Assembly (NCBI GenBank): GCA_903772945.1
Contig: CAICTM010000055.1
Coordinates: 1 to 64,000, forward strand
From: Seminavis robusta
Lineage: Eukaryota; Bacillariophyta; Bacillariophyceae; Naviculales; Naviculaceae
Direction of reading: 5' to 3'
Length of the DNA: 64,000 nt
Shown here: positions 19,089 to 29,836 of the stretch, piece after piece
How the letters are laid out: the number at the start of each line of letters is the position of its first letter
Position numbering within the stretch: position 1 is the stretch's first letter
The notes under the pieces: model-generated
Told to the model about the DNA's origin: nothing
What the model saw: only the letters and a program-made list of their open reading frames with translations
Databases searched by the model: none
Program-made: the position numbers and the translations under genes

Positions 19089-20980
19089 TCCAATGCGGTT
19101 TCCATCAATGCTGTAGAGAAATTCTCATTACAGATTGGAGTACTTCCACCCGAGACAAGCGTGTGGCTTTGGCCTGCTACCGTATGGTTGCTAGCTATGG
19201 TAGTAACCGGTACCTGGTAGCTTGGCCATTACACAGAGGAAACATAACTATAGATATCTTCAAACATCCAAGACATCACACGTGTTGTACATGTATCTGT
19301 GATGGGGGGTTTACAGCTGCATTGGGGTTTATGGAAGTGAAGCTAGAGAATGTACTAGCTAGATCTACCATAGCGCCATGATCGGTCCTTCGTTCCGCCA
19401 CACCGCAAGAAAACTTGTTTCTCCATTCGATAACAGCGGCAAAAGGCAGCTGCCACCTTCCGGCGCCATCGATGTCGCCATGGCGTCGAGCTTGCATTGC
19501 TATGAAAGCAAATCTTGCCCTCAGTTTGCTTTCTTGAGCAGGAGGAGCAACAGATACTGTACCCAACTTTCGTTCAACTGCTGTGGTGGGCCTCCGGTAT
19601 AATCTAGTACCTGCCGTACATACCGTAGGAGTTCCTCAAGAGCTACAAAACGACAGGGAACTGTTCTTGTTGATGCGGACTAGGAGGGTGCCACCAGCCA
19701 GACCGGTCGCGACCAGGAAGGAATCAATCACTCCTCCAATCTAAACCTACCAGCCTCCCGTTGGTCCTCCCACCGAACCAGCCTCCGGGAGCGAGTTGCT
19801 TGACGCATACCAGTACCGGTAGGAAGAAGGGTACATACCGTACGGTACCGTACGGTACGATAGTTGAAATGCGGAGGTGGCTGTGATTGAAGTGTAGCTT
19901 CTTAAAAGTGAGAGCAGGGAGCAGAGGCACCGGAGGACGCGAGCTCGGAAGACGACGCCCAGGGAGATCCATCATCTCGATGAGCCCTGATGCGACGAGG
20001 AGCAGCAACAACTCGAAACAGACCTTCTAATAAAGGGGAGAGAGCGATTGCTTGGAGTAAAGCTGCTAGCTATAGCTAGAAGTCAGAAGGTTGGGATGTA
20101 GCAATCTGTGTGCAACACACTAGCATTCTACCATAGTGTTGGCTTATGAGCGTCAATCTGGTCCACCGGGATCGATACTACAGTACAACAATGAAACACG
20201 GCAAGCAAGGAACTCAATACAGCTCCAACCACTCATGCATCATGCCGTAATTCTACAACGCAACGGCTCGGCCATTTTTCTTTATAGAGGAGCGACATTC
20301 TTCATCGATCGATCCACACCTCTGAAACTGATTGGTCCGGTCAAGACAATGGCCCTGGCGGACGAAGACCGATCAAGGAATTCACTTATTTTGGCTTGCA
20401 TTGGATGTAGCGCGGTCGAGGCTGTCGAAGGCTACGGATCGGACTTCTGCGGTAGCTGGTTGCCAGATCTTGTACCACTGGAAGTGACTTTGAGGTTGCG
20501 TGCACGTGAGAGCTGGATTTGACTGCTGCTGGGATGCATCTTTTGTTCCGAAACTGATTCGAGCCATACACACACCACAAACAAAAAAGACCATCCTGCA
20601 TACAGACACAAAGACGAGTTTGAGAGACATGGTGTCACTCGCTGTTGATTTCCCCCCAACTGTATCGATGTTGCAACAGTCGTTGTCATGGAACCGAACT
20701 GGCCTGGCATGGCCCAGCTATCTATGATATCGCTTTGACAAGAAGAGCGAGGCAAGAAGATACGATGGCAATGTATCAATGGACGAAAATTTCGATTGAG
20801 GCTTCATGGGTACTGTATGCGTAAGATGCGACTGAGTACCTACTGGGTACAGTCACCGCACGGTCGCCCAAACGTGTTCCAATTCACCTGAAAATCTGAG
20901 TGCCAGGAAGAAGATCCAATAATCTCCCGCTTCCAAATTCCATCCAGTTATTCTAACTAAAGCATCATACGGAAGTGACC
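19089..20980. other. Intergenic DNA, 1.9 kb, no convincing gene
   Basis: Only short frames without domain features. Contains a dense palindrome patch at 19805-19862 (repeated TACGGTACCGTACGG). The plus frame at 20136-20522 (128 codons) has no recognisable motif and I do not call it. Confidence 0.45.
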
Positions 20981-23900
20981 ATGAGCTTTTCATCGACGGA
21001 TGCTGCCAGTGCCATCAACATGAGGGTCCTTCTTGTCGGCCCTCAGCGGTTGACATCATTATTCTTGGATGTTCTGGCCGCCCAAAAACTCCCTGCTCCA
21101 AGTGAGAATGGAATGGTGAGAAAGATCAGTTTTTGTAGGAAGAAGGGGTCGCCTTCACCTCTCGACACGACAGATGTCGCCATGCAAGAGCAGCAGAATG
21201 AATCTGATGATGACGATGAACCGTCAATGAGCAAGCAAAGCGGCAGCGCTATGAGCTGGTTTGGACTTGGACGCTTCCTTGGCGCAAAAAGCAGTCCAAC
21301 ATCAGAACCGGATCGCAAGAAGGCCAGAATGGATCCTACCAGCAATCAGCCTCCGCCTGCGACAGCGCCAACATCTATCCATACCAGTTTGGTACCGTCG
21401 TCTCTACCAAAAGTTACGGAGGAGAGAGAAACGAGCGTAGGGACGCTACCATGCGCAGTTCTCCGAGTAGAAACAGACGAGCCCCTCATGAGAAATGGTG
21501 TGAGCTTGGTCTTTGAAGACATCTCAAATCTGGCTTCATCAGAAGACAAGAACCAGTACATTGCAAACAACTGGGAAGGCTGCTCCTGTTTCATTGGCTT
21601 GGTCGACGCAAAGGACGGACACGACCATCACGTTCATGCAGAAACGTTTCGGTTTTTCCAAGAGCAAAGGCAAGAGAAACCAGATTTTCCGGTGATCTTG
21701 ATTTGTGACACAGACAGCGCAGATGATGGTGGCCATCTAAAAAGTCTCATTCAGCAGAAAGCGCGTTTCGTAGGCGATGTCTTCGGCGTGGACACCCTGC
21801 CGAATCCTGGGCAACTACCTCGAACCGCACCAGTCCTCATCACAACCTCACTCGTCCACGTGAAGTCTTTGAGAATGGCCTCTCTCATGACGTTGGAAGA
21901 TCTGAGCAAGCCGCAGTCAACACCACTTGTCCGTAGGCTTGGGGAAAAGTATCTAGGCTTGGGAAAGTGGTCTCGTATGTCCAAAGAGCAGAGAATCGAG
22001 GAGGTTCATCGCATGCTGCATGGTTCGGTAACAGTGAAGCAGCGGGAGGACTACAACACATTATTGAATGAGCTACTTAGTAGGCTGTGCAATGACGATA
22101 TTGTGCTGAAGAAGATGAAGCAGGAAGTGGCTTCAATGTCGTTTGCACCGATATCTTTAATGCGTGACATGTCCTCGTTCAAGTGCCAAGTGGAAGGACT
22201 ATGTCTCAACAGCGACACTCAAAACAAGTTTGGGGGTATTCTCAAAGAGGAATGCCGAAGGCGTTTCAAGCAAGCGTTCCAGCTTGGAATGGAGGAGTTT
22301 TGTGACACAGGCAAAGTCAGCCGTTTGTCCGCTTTGATGGAATCGTTGAAAGACTACCACGAGTTTTGTGCGAGGCAAGACGGCTGGAACAGCGAATGCG
22401 ACGCGGTCAAAGGCGCCGTGAACGAGCTCCTTGACGGCACGCTTCAAGTCGTCGTTGACCCGGTCAAAAGTGGAGAGTCAGATTCCTTGAAGGTGGACTT
22501 ACAAGACATTACCTCCTTCTTGCGGGTCGTGCAATCCAGCAGGGGCTTCCGCAGTTCTTTCGCGGAAAAGCTTCAAAAGCTGCAAGACAAAAAGCGTCGC
22601 TTGGAGATTCGCGTCGGTAGCAGCCCACAAAAATGCTCGGGTGCACCGGCATCAACCAAATGGGAATGGGAGCTCTGCGTCAGAGAAAACTTCGGCCACC
22701 TTGCATACCTTTATTGCACCTTCAGATGTCAATCGAAGTGGCTCGATGGTTACGTCCCGAAGAAAAGCGGGATGATTGATATGGCGGCGTTCCTGCAAAC
22801 TCGCGTGTCCAAGAGATCTGCAAGTGTAGAGTCGTCTAACACTTTGACAGCACAATCAGACAAAGGTCACGAAGCAGGAACCGACAAACCGATCGATCCA
22901 GAAACCGGCTCTAGTGGTGCGAGCAAAAAGCGATCGCGCGAGGACCCCAACAAATACGAGACGTCGCCATCTGAAACGGGCGCCAGAAGCAATTCCCCCC
23001 TTGCTGACACGAAGAAAGCGCCTGGCACTCAGGCAGATGCTACTACCAGGAGGAGGAGGAAAGAAAGGGGCCGCTCAAACGAAGAAAGTGAAGGAACGGC
23101 AAAATTAGCTCCAACCAATCACTCTCCAAAGCCCCAGTCGCAGGATGTCCATCCCTCGTGTGCTCAGGCCGGGTTTGCAGATGCAACTTCTAGTGAAGCT
23201 AGAATGCACCCCTCCAAAATTGACGAAACAACGGAAGAGAACAATGACATTCAAGCTACAAATTCGGCAGAGGGTACTCTAGGCTCAGAACGTCGACAGA
23301 GTGGACAAAGCATTGAAGCAGCCATTGATTTGACCCAAGACGATGAGCCAGGAGGATGTGAAGATTCTCAGGAAAAGAAACATTCAACGATTGTGCTTCA
23401 TCCCGTCCGTACAGCTGTGGAGACTAAACCGACAGTCGAGAAGAGACTTACCAAGTGGGTTCCGCAGGCGCTGGTGGATGACGAGCCACCAGAATGTGTG
23501 AAGATGCGAGACTTAACTCTTACAATGAAATGGCTCGTATGCAAAGACGAACTAAAGGAGCAGAGAGAATGCGACCAAGGGAGGGCAGCCCCAGCCCCAG
23601 CCGCGACAAGTAATCTGAAATATGGAGAAGTCGAGCAAGGAGGCGTTGTCTTTGGCTGCCCTCACCAGTGTCCGTACGTTAAGGCGCCCGGAAAGGCGTT
23701 GATGAAGTTGAACTGCATGGACAAATTCGAGACGGTGGACACTCTGATTACGAGTACAGGTGTGACCTGCAAAGTGGTAAAGACAGATCAAACGATTTGC
23801 AATGGCAATGGCCAGTTTGCTGGGCTTTCCCAAAATGCCAGCTGGATGTCATACAGACGGCATTTTTACTATCATGGGCTCCAAGAGTTTAAAGCTGCAG

Positions 23901-24085
23901 TCAAGACAACCCTTGAAGGCAAGAAGCGTTACACCCCGGGCCAAATAGAGTTCGTCCTCGATGTTGCTGAGGACGTCCGCTGGGCTGACCTCCCCAAGGA
24001 CCTGAGGGATGTCATTATGCCCAAACTTTTACATATTTCAACAAAAAAGGAGCATCAAACTGTGGTGAAGAAGAAAAAACTCTAA
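20981..24085 (+). CDS. Large nuclear-looking protein with degenerate GTPase-like region
   Basis: 1034 residues from ATG 20981, one exon. Residues about 10-460 line up with the GTPase at 33921-35936. MRVLLVGPQRLTSLFLDVL sits where that protein has its P-loop, but without the GK[ST] core. NWEGCSCFIGLVDAKDGHDH matches NWNSLDAVLVIIDAKHSADV, and FPVILICDTDSADD stands where FACNKVD occurs. KYLGLGKWSRMSKEQRIEEV matches HFGLGWRDMSQETKAAEL, and DYHEFCARQDGW matches EFQRFCGSSGDIW. So it is probably a relative that lost GTP binding. Residues about 640-800 are low-complexity and basic/acidic with KKRSRE-type nuclear signals and IDLTQDDEP (about residue 781), a textbook SUMO-interacting motif. The C-terminal about 200 residues, with several Cys, belong to no family I recognise. 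Function unknown; a scaffold role is a guess. Confidence 0.75.
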   Translation: MSFSSTDAASAINMRVLLVGPQRLTSLFLDVLAAQKLPAPSENGMVRKISFCRKKGSPSPLDTTDVAMQEQQNESDDDDEPSMSKQSGSAMSWFGLGRFLGAKSSPTSEPDRKKARMDPTSNQPPPATAPTSIHTSLVPSSLPKVTEERETSVGTLPCAVLRVETDEPLMRNGVSLVFEDISNLASSEDKNQYIANNWEGCSCFIGLVDAKDGHDHHVHAETFRFFQEQRQEKPDFPVILICDTDSADDGGHLKSLIQQKARFVGDVFGVDTLPNPGQLPRTAPVLITTSLVHVKSLRMASLMTLEDLSKPQSTPLVRRLGEKYLGLGKWSRMSKEQRIEEVHRMLHGSVTVKQREDYNTLLNELLSRLCNDDIVLKKMKQEVASMSFAPISLMRDMSSFKCQVEGLCLNSDTQNKFGGILKEECRRRFKQAFQLGMEEFCDTGKVSRLSALMESLKDYHEFCARQDGWNSECDAVKGAVNELLDGTLQVVVDPVKSGESDSLKVDLQDITSFLRVVQSSRGFRSSFAEKLQKLQDKKRRLEIRVGSSPQKCSGAPASTKWEWELCVRENFGHLAYLYCTFRCQSKWLDGYVPKKSGMIDMAAFLQTRVSKRSASVESSNTLTAQSDKGHEAGTDKPIDPETGSSGASKKRSREDPNKYETSPSETGARSNSPLADTKKAPGTQADATTRRRRKERGRSNEESEGTAKLAPTNHSPKPQSQDVHPSCAQAGFADATSSEARMHPSKIDETTEENNDIQATNSAEGTLGSERRQSGQSIEAAIDLTQDDEPGGCEDSQEKKHSTIVLHPVRTAVETKPTVEKRLTKWVPQALVDDEPPECVKMRDLTLTMKWLVCKDELKEQRECDQGRAAPAPAATSNLKYGEVEQGGVVFGCPHQCPYVKAPGKALMKLNCMDKFETVDTLITSTGVTCKVVKTDQTICNGNGQFAGLSQNASWMSYRRHFYYHGLQEFKAAVKTTLEGKKRYTPGQIEFVLDVAEDVRWADLPKDLRDVIMPKLLHISTKKEHQTVVKKKKL

Positions 24086-24145
24086 GTCCATTTACAGATC
24101 CAGACGAGATTTGCTTGCGGACCCAACCTCGCAACGCTTCAGCGC

Positions 24146-25005
24146 GTGTGCCTGTATCAGCTGGTGAAGCCGCGGTCAAAAAGATATATACGGGGCAATT
24201 CGAAAACTACCTTGGTCGTTCCAACCTTCGAACCTGGCGTGGCCTCAGCGCGTAATAGTCCTAAGACGACAGCTGCATCGACCAGGAGTCCCAGCACTTC
24301 CGGTGGCACCTCACAGCCTCGCAACTCTTCCAGCGATACCGCCTCAGCGGCCGGGGAAATGGAGCCAGCTCCATCGACCCGTAGCCACAACACTTCAAGT
24401 GGTGCAAAACGCAAGACTCTAAAATATTGATGCATCATCAAGGGGCTTTGGATTGGACATCGTTTGAGAAAGACTGCGTCCAGGGAGATGAACCCCCATT
24501 TGAGTTTGCGATGCGAAGGTTTAGCGCTGCAATCGAGTTCGTCAAAAGTGGTGATTGTTTTACCGTGTTGCATGAGCAGGTTGGCCAGATGACTGTAGAA
24601 AGGAAGAAATGGATGCTTTTTGACAAAGCCAGGGAAGTGCACAACAAGTCATTGGCAGAGGAAGTAAAATCCTTTCACGAACAACAGAATCATGGATCCA
24701 CGGATTGGGAAGGCATGCTGTGTGGCTACCAGGAAATCGAGGCGAGATTTCGGTGCCACGAGACAGATTTATCAGATGATACCAAACGATCCTCCAAAGA
24801 AACGACGAGGGAAGGCTGGAAGAAAAAAGTCCTGCAGCGGATTCAATTTCACAAGGACAACGTTTCGAGGGCACACAGCAACAACGAACCACGTTGGATA
24901 CGTTATCTTCAGACAAAACCAGGAAAGCTCTTCCACGTGATTGAAGATGTTTTCAGAGGAACCTTGTACGAGAAAAGCCTTGTGTACGAACCTGACCGTT
25001 GCTAG
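24146..25005 (+). CDS. Hypothetical protein, uncertain structure
   Basis: A Ser/Thr/Pro-rich frame without an ATG (24146-24430) ends in a TGA that overlaps the ATG of a second frame, 24430-25005 (191 residues). The second frame is hydrophilic, His/Trp/Lys-rich and helical in character (TSFEKDCVQGDEPPFEFAMR, then HNKSLAEEVKSFHEQQN, then PRWIRYLQTKPGKLFHVIED). It has no membrane segment and no domain I recognise. Both lie just after the pseudo-GTPase gene. They may be one spliced or frameshifted gene, or the second frame alone may be the gene. Composition supports real coding but I assign no function. Confidence 0.4.
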
Positions 25006-26395
25006 GAACCCCTTTCGCCCAGGCTAACTGGCCTCGATCGCTGATCGCTACCGGCACGTCTGGAAAGTCGCTACGCATAGTAAGCAGCAGGTGAGGTGAA
25101 CGCAGGAGGAAATGCGTTAGTCAAGTAAGATCAATGAATAGAAATAGCCCTTTTATAGAAGTTACATGTAGATTGGACTTTTGTGGTGCTTCCGGTGCCC
25201 CTCCAGGCTGGGTTCAGCGCGACACTGTCCATGCCATCATTGCTTGCAGTTTTTCTCCCAAACCTTGCCTCATGCGGTGTAACATACAGTATGGTACCAT
25301 ACTTTGAAAGTTGCAGTCAGGTTGCTTTTACTGCTTTCTTCCTTCAAACGCCCGTTTTCAAACACACGAGGATCATGTGACTACCCCCACCAAGATGCCC
25401 CCCCCCCCACCCAAAGAGCACCAATGGCAACAGCAGCAACTAACTGTGGGTCAACACCGCATGGTCTACACCATCTTTTAGTTAGTCACAATATTAGAAT
25501 CAATATTAGAATCATGATCCCCATCATTGATAGACCTAAAATTCTGAGTTGTCGTGTGTGGGAGCTCATGTAGCTAGCTGGAGGAGTATTAATTTTAAAA
25601 GCTCCAATGTGTACTTCATGGCCTCCTTGCCGCTACCGATGATATTGTCAGAGCCATAAGGAACCTCGAGAAAGCCTCTGGCAGTGTCTTGGATGAACCT
25701 TGTCATATGTGGAGGGAGAAAGGAACATAAGCTGGACGGCGAGAAGTCCTGAAGATGTGCGACCACCTCTTGAAATGTAGCATTGGCTGTTGCTTTCACT
25801 GGATATGCTAGCTGCCGGTAACGCAACGTCGTCAAATTCCTTTCATCTCTTGTCGTTTCTTTCAAAGATTGTTGTTGTTGTTGTTGTGGCCGTGTGGTGA
25901 ATTGTCTCGTGTTGGACCAGCTGTCACCCTTCAGCTCCGCATGTGCATTTTCCCTGTACCGCATTCAGCAACTATAATATATACGGTATGAGTGTGTGTT
26001 CGACAGGTCCAATAGTGTAAAAAGGCCGTGTCGCAGTTATCTCGGTGTGGATGGTGCGGCGAACTTGGACACCACCGTGTTGTTTGCTTTCGCCGCCGCT
26101 CTGTTTCTTCGCCTGGACCGACACGACACAAGACTCGCCTGTCAGCGGAAATTCTAGGCCGAGTGAACAAACGCCACAGCAACCACACTCATGAGCAGTG
26201 ACAATTAAGCTCTTCCGACAAGATGACATCGTGGAGGGGCGAGACAATCACGAACGAAGATCTTCTCTCATCGTGGCGCGTCGAGATAACTTCGGCAATG
26301 GAGTCATCTGGATTCTGGACACCTTGTAGCGTAACATCTTGTGCAAATGATTTTTGTACTGGTAGTCTACATGTACTAGCAGTACAGCAGCTAGA
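25006..26395. other. Intergenic DNA left of the PiggyBac-like element
   Basis: Mostly non-coding. One minus-strand frame at 25566-25964 has an ATG and 132 residues, with a poly-Gln stretch and a plausible helical C-terminal half (FQEVVAHLQDFSPSSLCSFL, TRFIQDTARGFLEVPY). It may be a small gene or a fragment; I leave it uncalled at about 0.3 confidence. Confidence 0.4.
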
Positions 26396-29300
26396 CTTGG
26401 TTAGTGGTAGGGATAACATGCGAACACCCAAATTGTATTCGAAATTGTATCACCAAGAGGCTGCTTAGAAGCGTCCTCAACTCGATAGCTAAACAAGATA
26501 CAGCCTAATGAGAATATATAACCTTCAACGTTATAGTGTATAGAAGAAGATCGGACCTTAACATAGTGGATTCGGCATGGTGGTTGGCGAGCTGTAACTG
26601 TTTTCTGAGTAGGCCGAAGTTTGTTTCGTGCAAGAAATTGTGAGCCAATCTATCGCACCAATTACGTCCGTTCAGGGAGTAACAGCCACCAATCCTTGGA
26701 GAGAGAGCAATGCAAAGGGATACAATAGTAGTTGGTTGTTTGGGTGTATGGTTGGTAGGTTGTCGTTTCCAGATTTGTATCGCTCGTGTGTCGAAAACTC
26801 CTGATCGAAATGCCTTCTGTGAACTCAACCTTGCGGGGTGGAACCACCCATGATGAAGATGGTGATGATCTCTATCAAACTGAAGCCTCTGCCCCCGAAG
26901 CATCGCCCAATGCACCAAATTTGATGGCCGAATCCCTTGTTGAGACGCCTGATGATGAGGCGACAAGGAAGGAAACTGCCGCTTCCCTTGCTGCTTTGAA
27001 TGGGCCTCCAAGCACTGTCTCTCCTGTTGAAACCGGAACAGGTAGTGGCACCAAGCGCAAGCCAACTCCCAAGACAACCTCTCGCAAGACAAAGTCGAAG
27101 ACAGTGCGTATCAGTGTTGGTTGTCGAGTCAAGTGCAAGAGAGGCGTCTTGTTTCTTCTGTTGACAACGGATTCGCAGAAGGCGACTATCAAAGGATTCA
27201 ACCAGCAGCGCAACTGCTTTGGGACAATTGTTTCAGGGAATGCAGGCAATGGATACAATGTAAAGTTTGATGATTTGCCTGTGGACGAGAAGGACGTCTT
27301 TGTGAAGAGGAAGAATCTTGTTCCTGTCGAGAAGGGGACGGAAGAAGAGAAGTTCGATCATGCTAACGATGACCCTGAAGTGATCGCCGAGAAGGTTGCA
27401 AAGAAGCAAAAGAAGAAGAGTCCTTTCCAAGAGAGCGTCGATGACTTCATAGGCTTGGACAATTCTTTGATTGCTGACGCGAAGACATATGACATGAGGT
27501 ACAATGAAGGCGGCGATAAGGTAACTTGGACCATTCATGCTGATGACGAATTCATTAGCACGGAAGAAGATCCGATGTCCTATCCAGAGAAGGTTGATCT
27601 GAAGAAGGAGATTGACTATGAAGATTCTGACTTAGCGGACGTTTTGTTTGATCACTTCTTCCCTTGCATTAAAGGCCATGCAGAGAAGATTGACAAGTAT
27701 CACCGAAACAAGAATAGCCCGTACTATCAGACAGTCAAGAAGGAACGCATTATCTTCCATAATGATGGTGGTGGCGATCCAGACATCTATGTGAAGCAGT
27801 GTTACTTATTGATGATCGCTGCTGCATCCGAAGCAGAGACCGGTGTTGAGAACCTTTGGAAGAGGGGAAAAGGCAGTGGGCGTCGCGATCATGCTGACTT
27901 CGGTCAATACTTGCCCATGAACATGTTCAAGGCATTCATTTGTTGCGCCCCATTGATGTTTGGTCCTGAAGAACTCTGGTTCACCGATCGAAGAGATATG
28001 CCCTGGGAAATGTTCGTACCGGCTGTGGACAGCTACAACAAGAGGAGGCAAGAGCTGTTCCAGACAGTCCTCTTCATGCTGGACGAATCGATGAGTGGAT
28101 GGTGTCCCAAGAACTCGAAGACTGGTGGGCTTCCAAACATTACATATGAGCCAAGGAAACCTGTTCCACTTGGCACGATGTTGAGGAATGGAGTGGAGTG
28201 CATCACCGGTTGCCTTGTCAACCAAGATCTTGTGATGCAACCAGAGAAACAGAACTTTAAGGACTATGTCTACTCAGACGTCCAGGAACAAGTTCGAGAG
28301 ACGACATCTCTTCCTGGATCGCCAGTGATGCCCGGTCATGCCGCTGAAGTCCTGCGTCAAGTTCGTGATGCCAAGGTTGAAAGAGGAGGCTGGTGTGGCG
28401 GTGACGCTTGGTTTGGTTCAGTTGCCACTTGTGTGGAACTGAAGAAACGTCTTGGTGTCCATTCCACTTTCATCATGAAGAACAACAAGCACTTCTTCCC
28501 TATCGAGGCACTTATGGCTGTGCTCACTGCAAGACACGGTGACAGACCGGCTGGGCACTGGGTCACTATGACAACAGAAATCGCTGGGGTCAAGTTGATT
28601 GCTATGGCTTATGCATGGTCGCAGAAAGGGGTATCCTACTTTATTTCTACATGCGGATCTACTGAACCATCCGAAATCAAGTACGAGTCCAAGTTTGAAG
28701 ATGCCTGGGGAAATACCTGCAGCAAGATGCTCAATCGCCCAAGGTTATGCCACTTCATATATGAGTATCTTCCTCTCATTGATGAACACAACAAACAGCG
28801 ACAGAATCTCTTGGCTTTGGAAAAATGTTGGCTCACCAAGGACTGTTGGACAAGGTTGTTGACTACTCTCCTTGGCCAGTCGATTGTTGACATGCAACGC
28901 CACTGGCGCTATCAGCAGATTGAAGTCCATGGCGAGAGTCGTTCGAGTGTGGACCAAGTGAGAATCCACAATTTCGCCGATCGCATTTGTGCAAGCTTGC
29001 GTCCTTGGGGGAAACCCCGCAGACATTTCCAAGACCCATCCCTTGTGCAGACAGATATCGAGCGGATCACCAACAAGGACGGGACCACCACAAGGAATTT
29101 GTCCAAGACACAGTCAAAGAATGGCAGAAGGACCGGCAACTCTGTCACCTTGAACTGCTGGATTTGTCGTGGTTTCGCTGATCGCAAGGGCAAGCCGATT
29201 CAGTACCAGACCTCCTGGCGCTGCAAGAACTGTCATGCTCCTCTCTGCAACGTCGATCGCACTCAGGATAAGAAGTTTGGTCCAAATGGGAGGTCTCACA

Positions 29301-29780
29301 CTTGCATGGAAACTCATTGGTGTGCGCGAGGAGACAGCGTTTTGGCTTGCAATGAGTTCCACACTGACAAGAAGATCTTCCCCAAGAAGTTCATCATCAA
29401 CCAGCACCCTCGCCGCAGTGGTCGCAGCAATGCAGAGCGTTAGGCAGTGCCGATGAGTGCCCGTTGCCGCTGTTTCGTCATCTTGCTGTTGGTTGGTTTC
29501 TGCTTGTTGTTCTACGTTCCTCGCTCAAAATAATAGTTAGAGAATACCGTGTTATTATCGCGTATAGTATTGCGATGTTGTATCTACTGGAAGCTCTTGT
29601 AACTATTCGTAGAAACTAGCGATCATAGCACTTAAATATTCTGTGATTATGTACATTCTTTGCTCTTTTTAATGGTGAAATTTTCAGGTCAATCGGACAC
29701 TTCCAGCAAAAGTTACGATTTTGTTTTCTTTAGGGGTAGTGATACCATATGGTATCACGGTATCCCTACCACTAACCAAG
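26396..29780 (+). mobile_element. PiggyBac-like DNA transposon with 20-base inverted repeats
   Basis: The sequence cttggttagtggtagggata at 26396-26415 is repeated perfectly in inverse orientation at 29761-29780, bracketing the transposase-like gene at 26810-29443. Total length is about 3.4 kb. Just outside both repeats lies GGTAGTCTAC (26361-26370 and, inverted, 29783-29792), so the true ends may be slightly further out. I do not see the TTAA target duplication expected of classical piggyBac, so either the ends have decayed or this lineage has another target. Confidence 0.65.
26810..29443 (+). CDS. PiggyBac-like transposase with Tudor-like N-terminal domain
   Basis: 877 residues from ATG 26810 (the upstream GTG at 26786 is not needed). 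After a Ser/Thr/Glu-rich start, residues about 100-170 read as a Tudor/SH3-like barrel (VGCRVKCKRG, then NCFGTIVSGNAGNGYNVKFD, then KRKNLVPV). Residues about 240-760 resemble the DDE_Tnp_1_7 PiggyBac domain. The candidate acidic triad is Asp near 424 in LDESMSGWC, Asp near 531 in GGDAWFGSV, and Asp near 657 in LIDEHNKQRQ. A C-terminal Cys-rich zinc region follows (CWICRG, then WRCKNCHAPLC, then HTCMETHWC), as in PiggyBac proteins that bind the terminal repeats. The frame is uninterrupted. Such transposases cut and paste DNA. Because the frame is whole it may be recently active or domesticated; the flanking inverted repeats favour a transposon. Confidence 0.82.
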   Translation: MPSVNSTLRGGTTHDEDGDDLYQTEASAPEASPNAPNLMAESLVETPDDEATRKETAASLAALNGPPSTVSPVETGTGSGTKRKPTPKTTSRKTKSKTVRISVGCRVKCKRGVLFLLLTTDSQKATIKGFNQQRNCFGTIVSGNAGNGYNVKFDDLPVDEKDVFVKRKNLVPVEKGTEEEKFDHANDDPEVIAEKVAKKQKKKSPFQESVDDFIGLDNSLIADAKTYDMRYNEGGDKVTWTIHADDEFISTEEDPMSYPEKVDLKKEIDYEDSDLADVLFDHFFPCIKGHAEKIDKYHRNKNSPYYQTVKKERIIFHNDGGGDPDIYVKQCYLLMIAAASEAETGVENLWKRGKGSGRRDHADFGQYLPMNMFKAFICCAPLMFGPEELWFTDRRDMPWEMFVPAVDSYNKRRQELFQTVLFMLDESMSGWCPKNSKTGGLPNITYEPRKPVPLGTMLRNGVECITGCLVNQDLVMQPEKQNFKDYVYSDVQEQVRETTSLPGSPVMPGHAAEVLRQVRDAKVERGGWCGGDAWFGSVATCVELKKRLGVHSTFIMKNNKHFFPIEALMAVLTARHGDRPAGHWVTMTTEIAGVKLIAMAYAWSQKGVSYFISTCGSTEPSEIKYESKFEDAWGNTCSKMLNRPRLCHFIYEYLPLIDEHNKQRQNLLALEKCWLTKDCWTRLLTTLLGQSIVDMQRHWRYQQIEVHGESRSSVDQVRIHNFADRICASLRPWGKPRRHFQDPSLVQTDIERITNKDGTTTRNLSKTQSKNGRRTGNSVTLNCWICRGFADRKGKPIQYQTSWRCKNCHAPLCNVDRTQDKKFGPNGRSHTCMETHWCARGDSVLACNEFHTDKKIFPKKFIINQHPRRSGRSNAER

Positions 29781-29836
29781 TAGTAGACTACCGGCACCTC
29801 TTCAGAGGTTTCTGTGGGGGGGTGGTGGAGGCTTTA
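29444..29836. other. 3' flank of the PiggyBac-like element, with a 20-base palindrome
   Basis: Holds the transposase gene's 3' end, a perfect 20-base palindrome gtgataccatatggtatcac at 29739-29758 directly inside the right inverted repeat, and a short G-rich spacer up to the next element. Confidence 0.6.

Noticed and set aside
24146-24430. TGATG overlap of two frames as bacterial-style translational coupling
   Set aside because: The upstream frame has no ATG and the genome is eukaryotic; chance overlap or an unrecognised splice is likelier.
25566-25964. 132-codon minus frame as a confident gene
   Set aside because: It has an ATG and plausible composition in part, but no family, no intron signal and no neighbour support; mentioned only in the intergenic entry.
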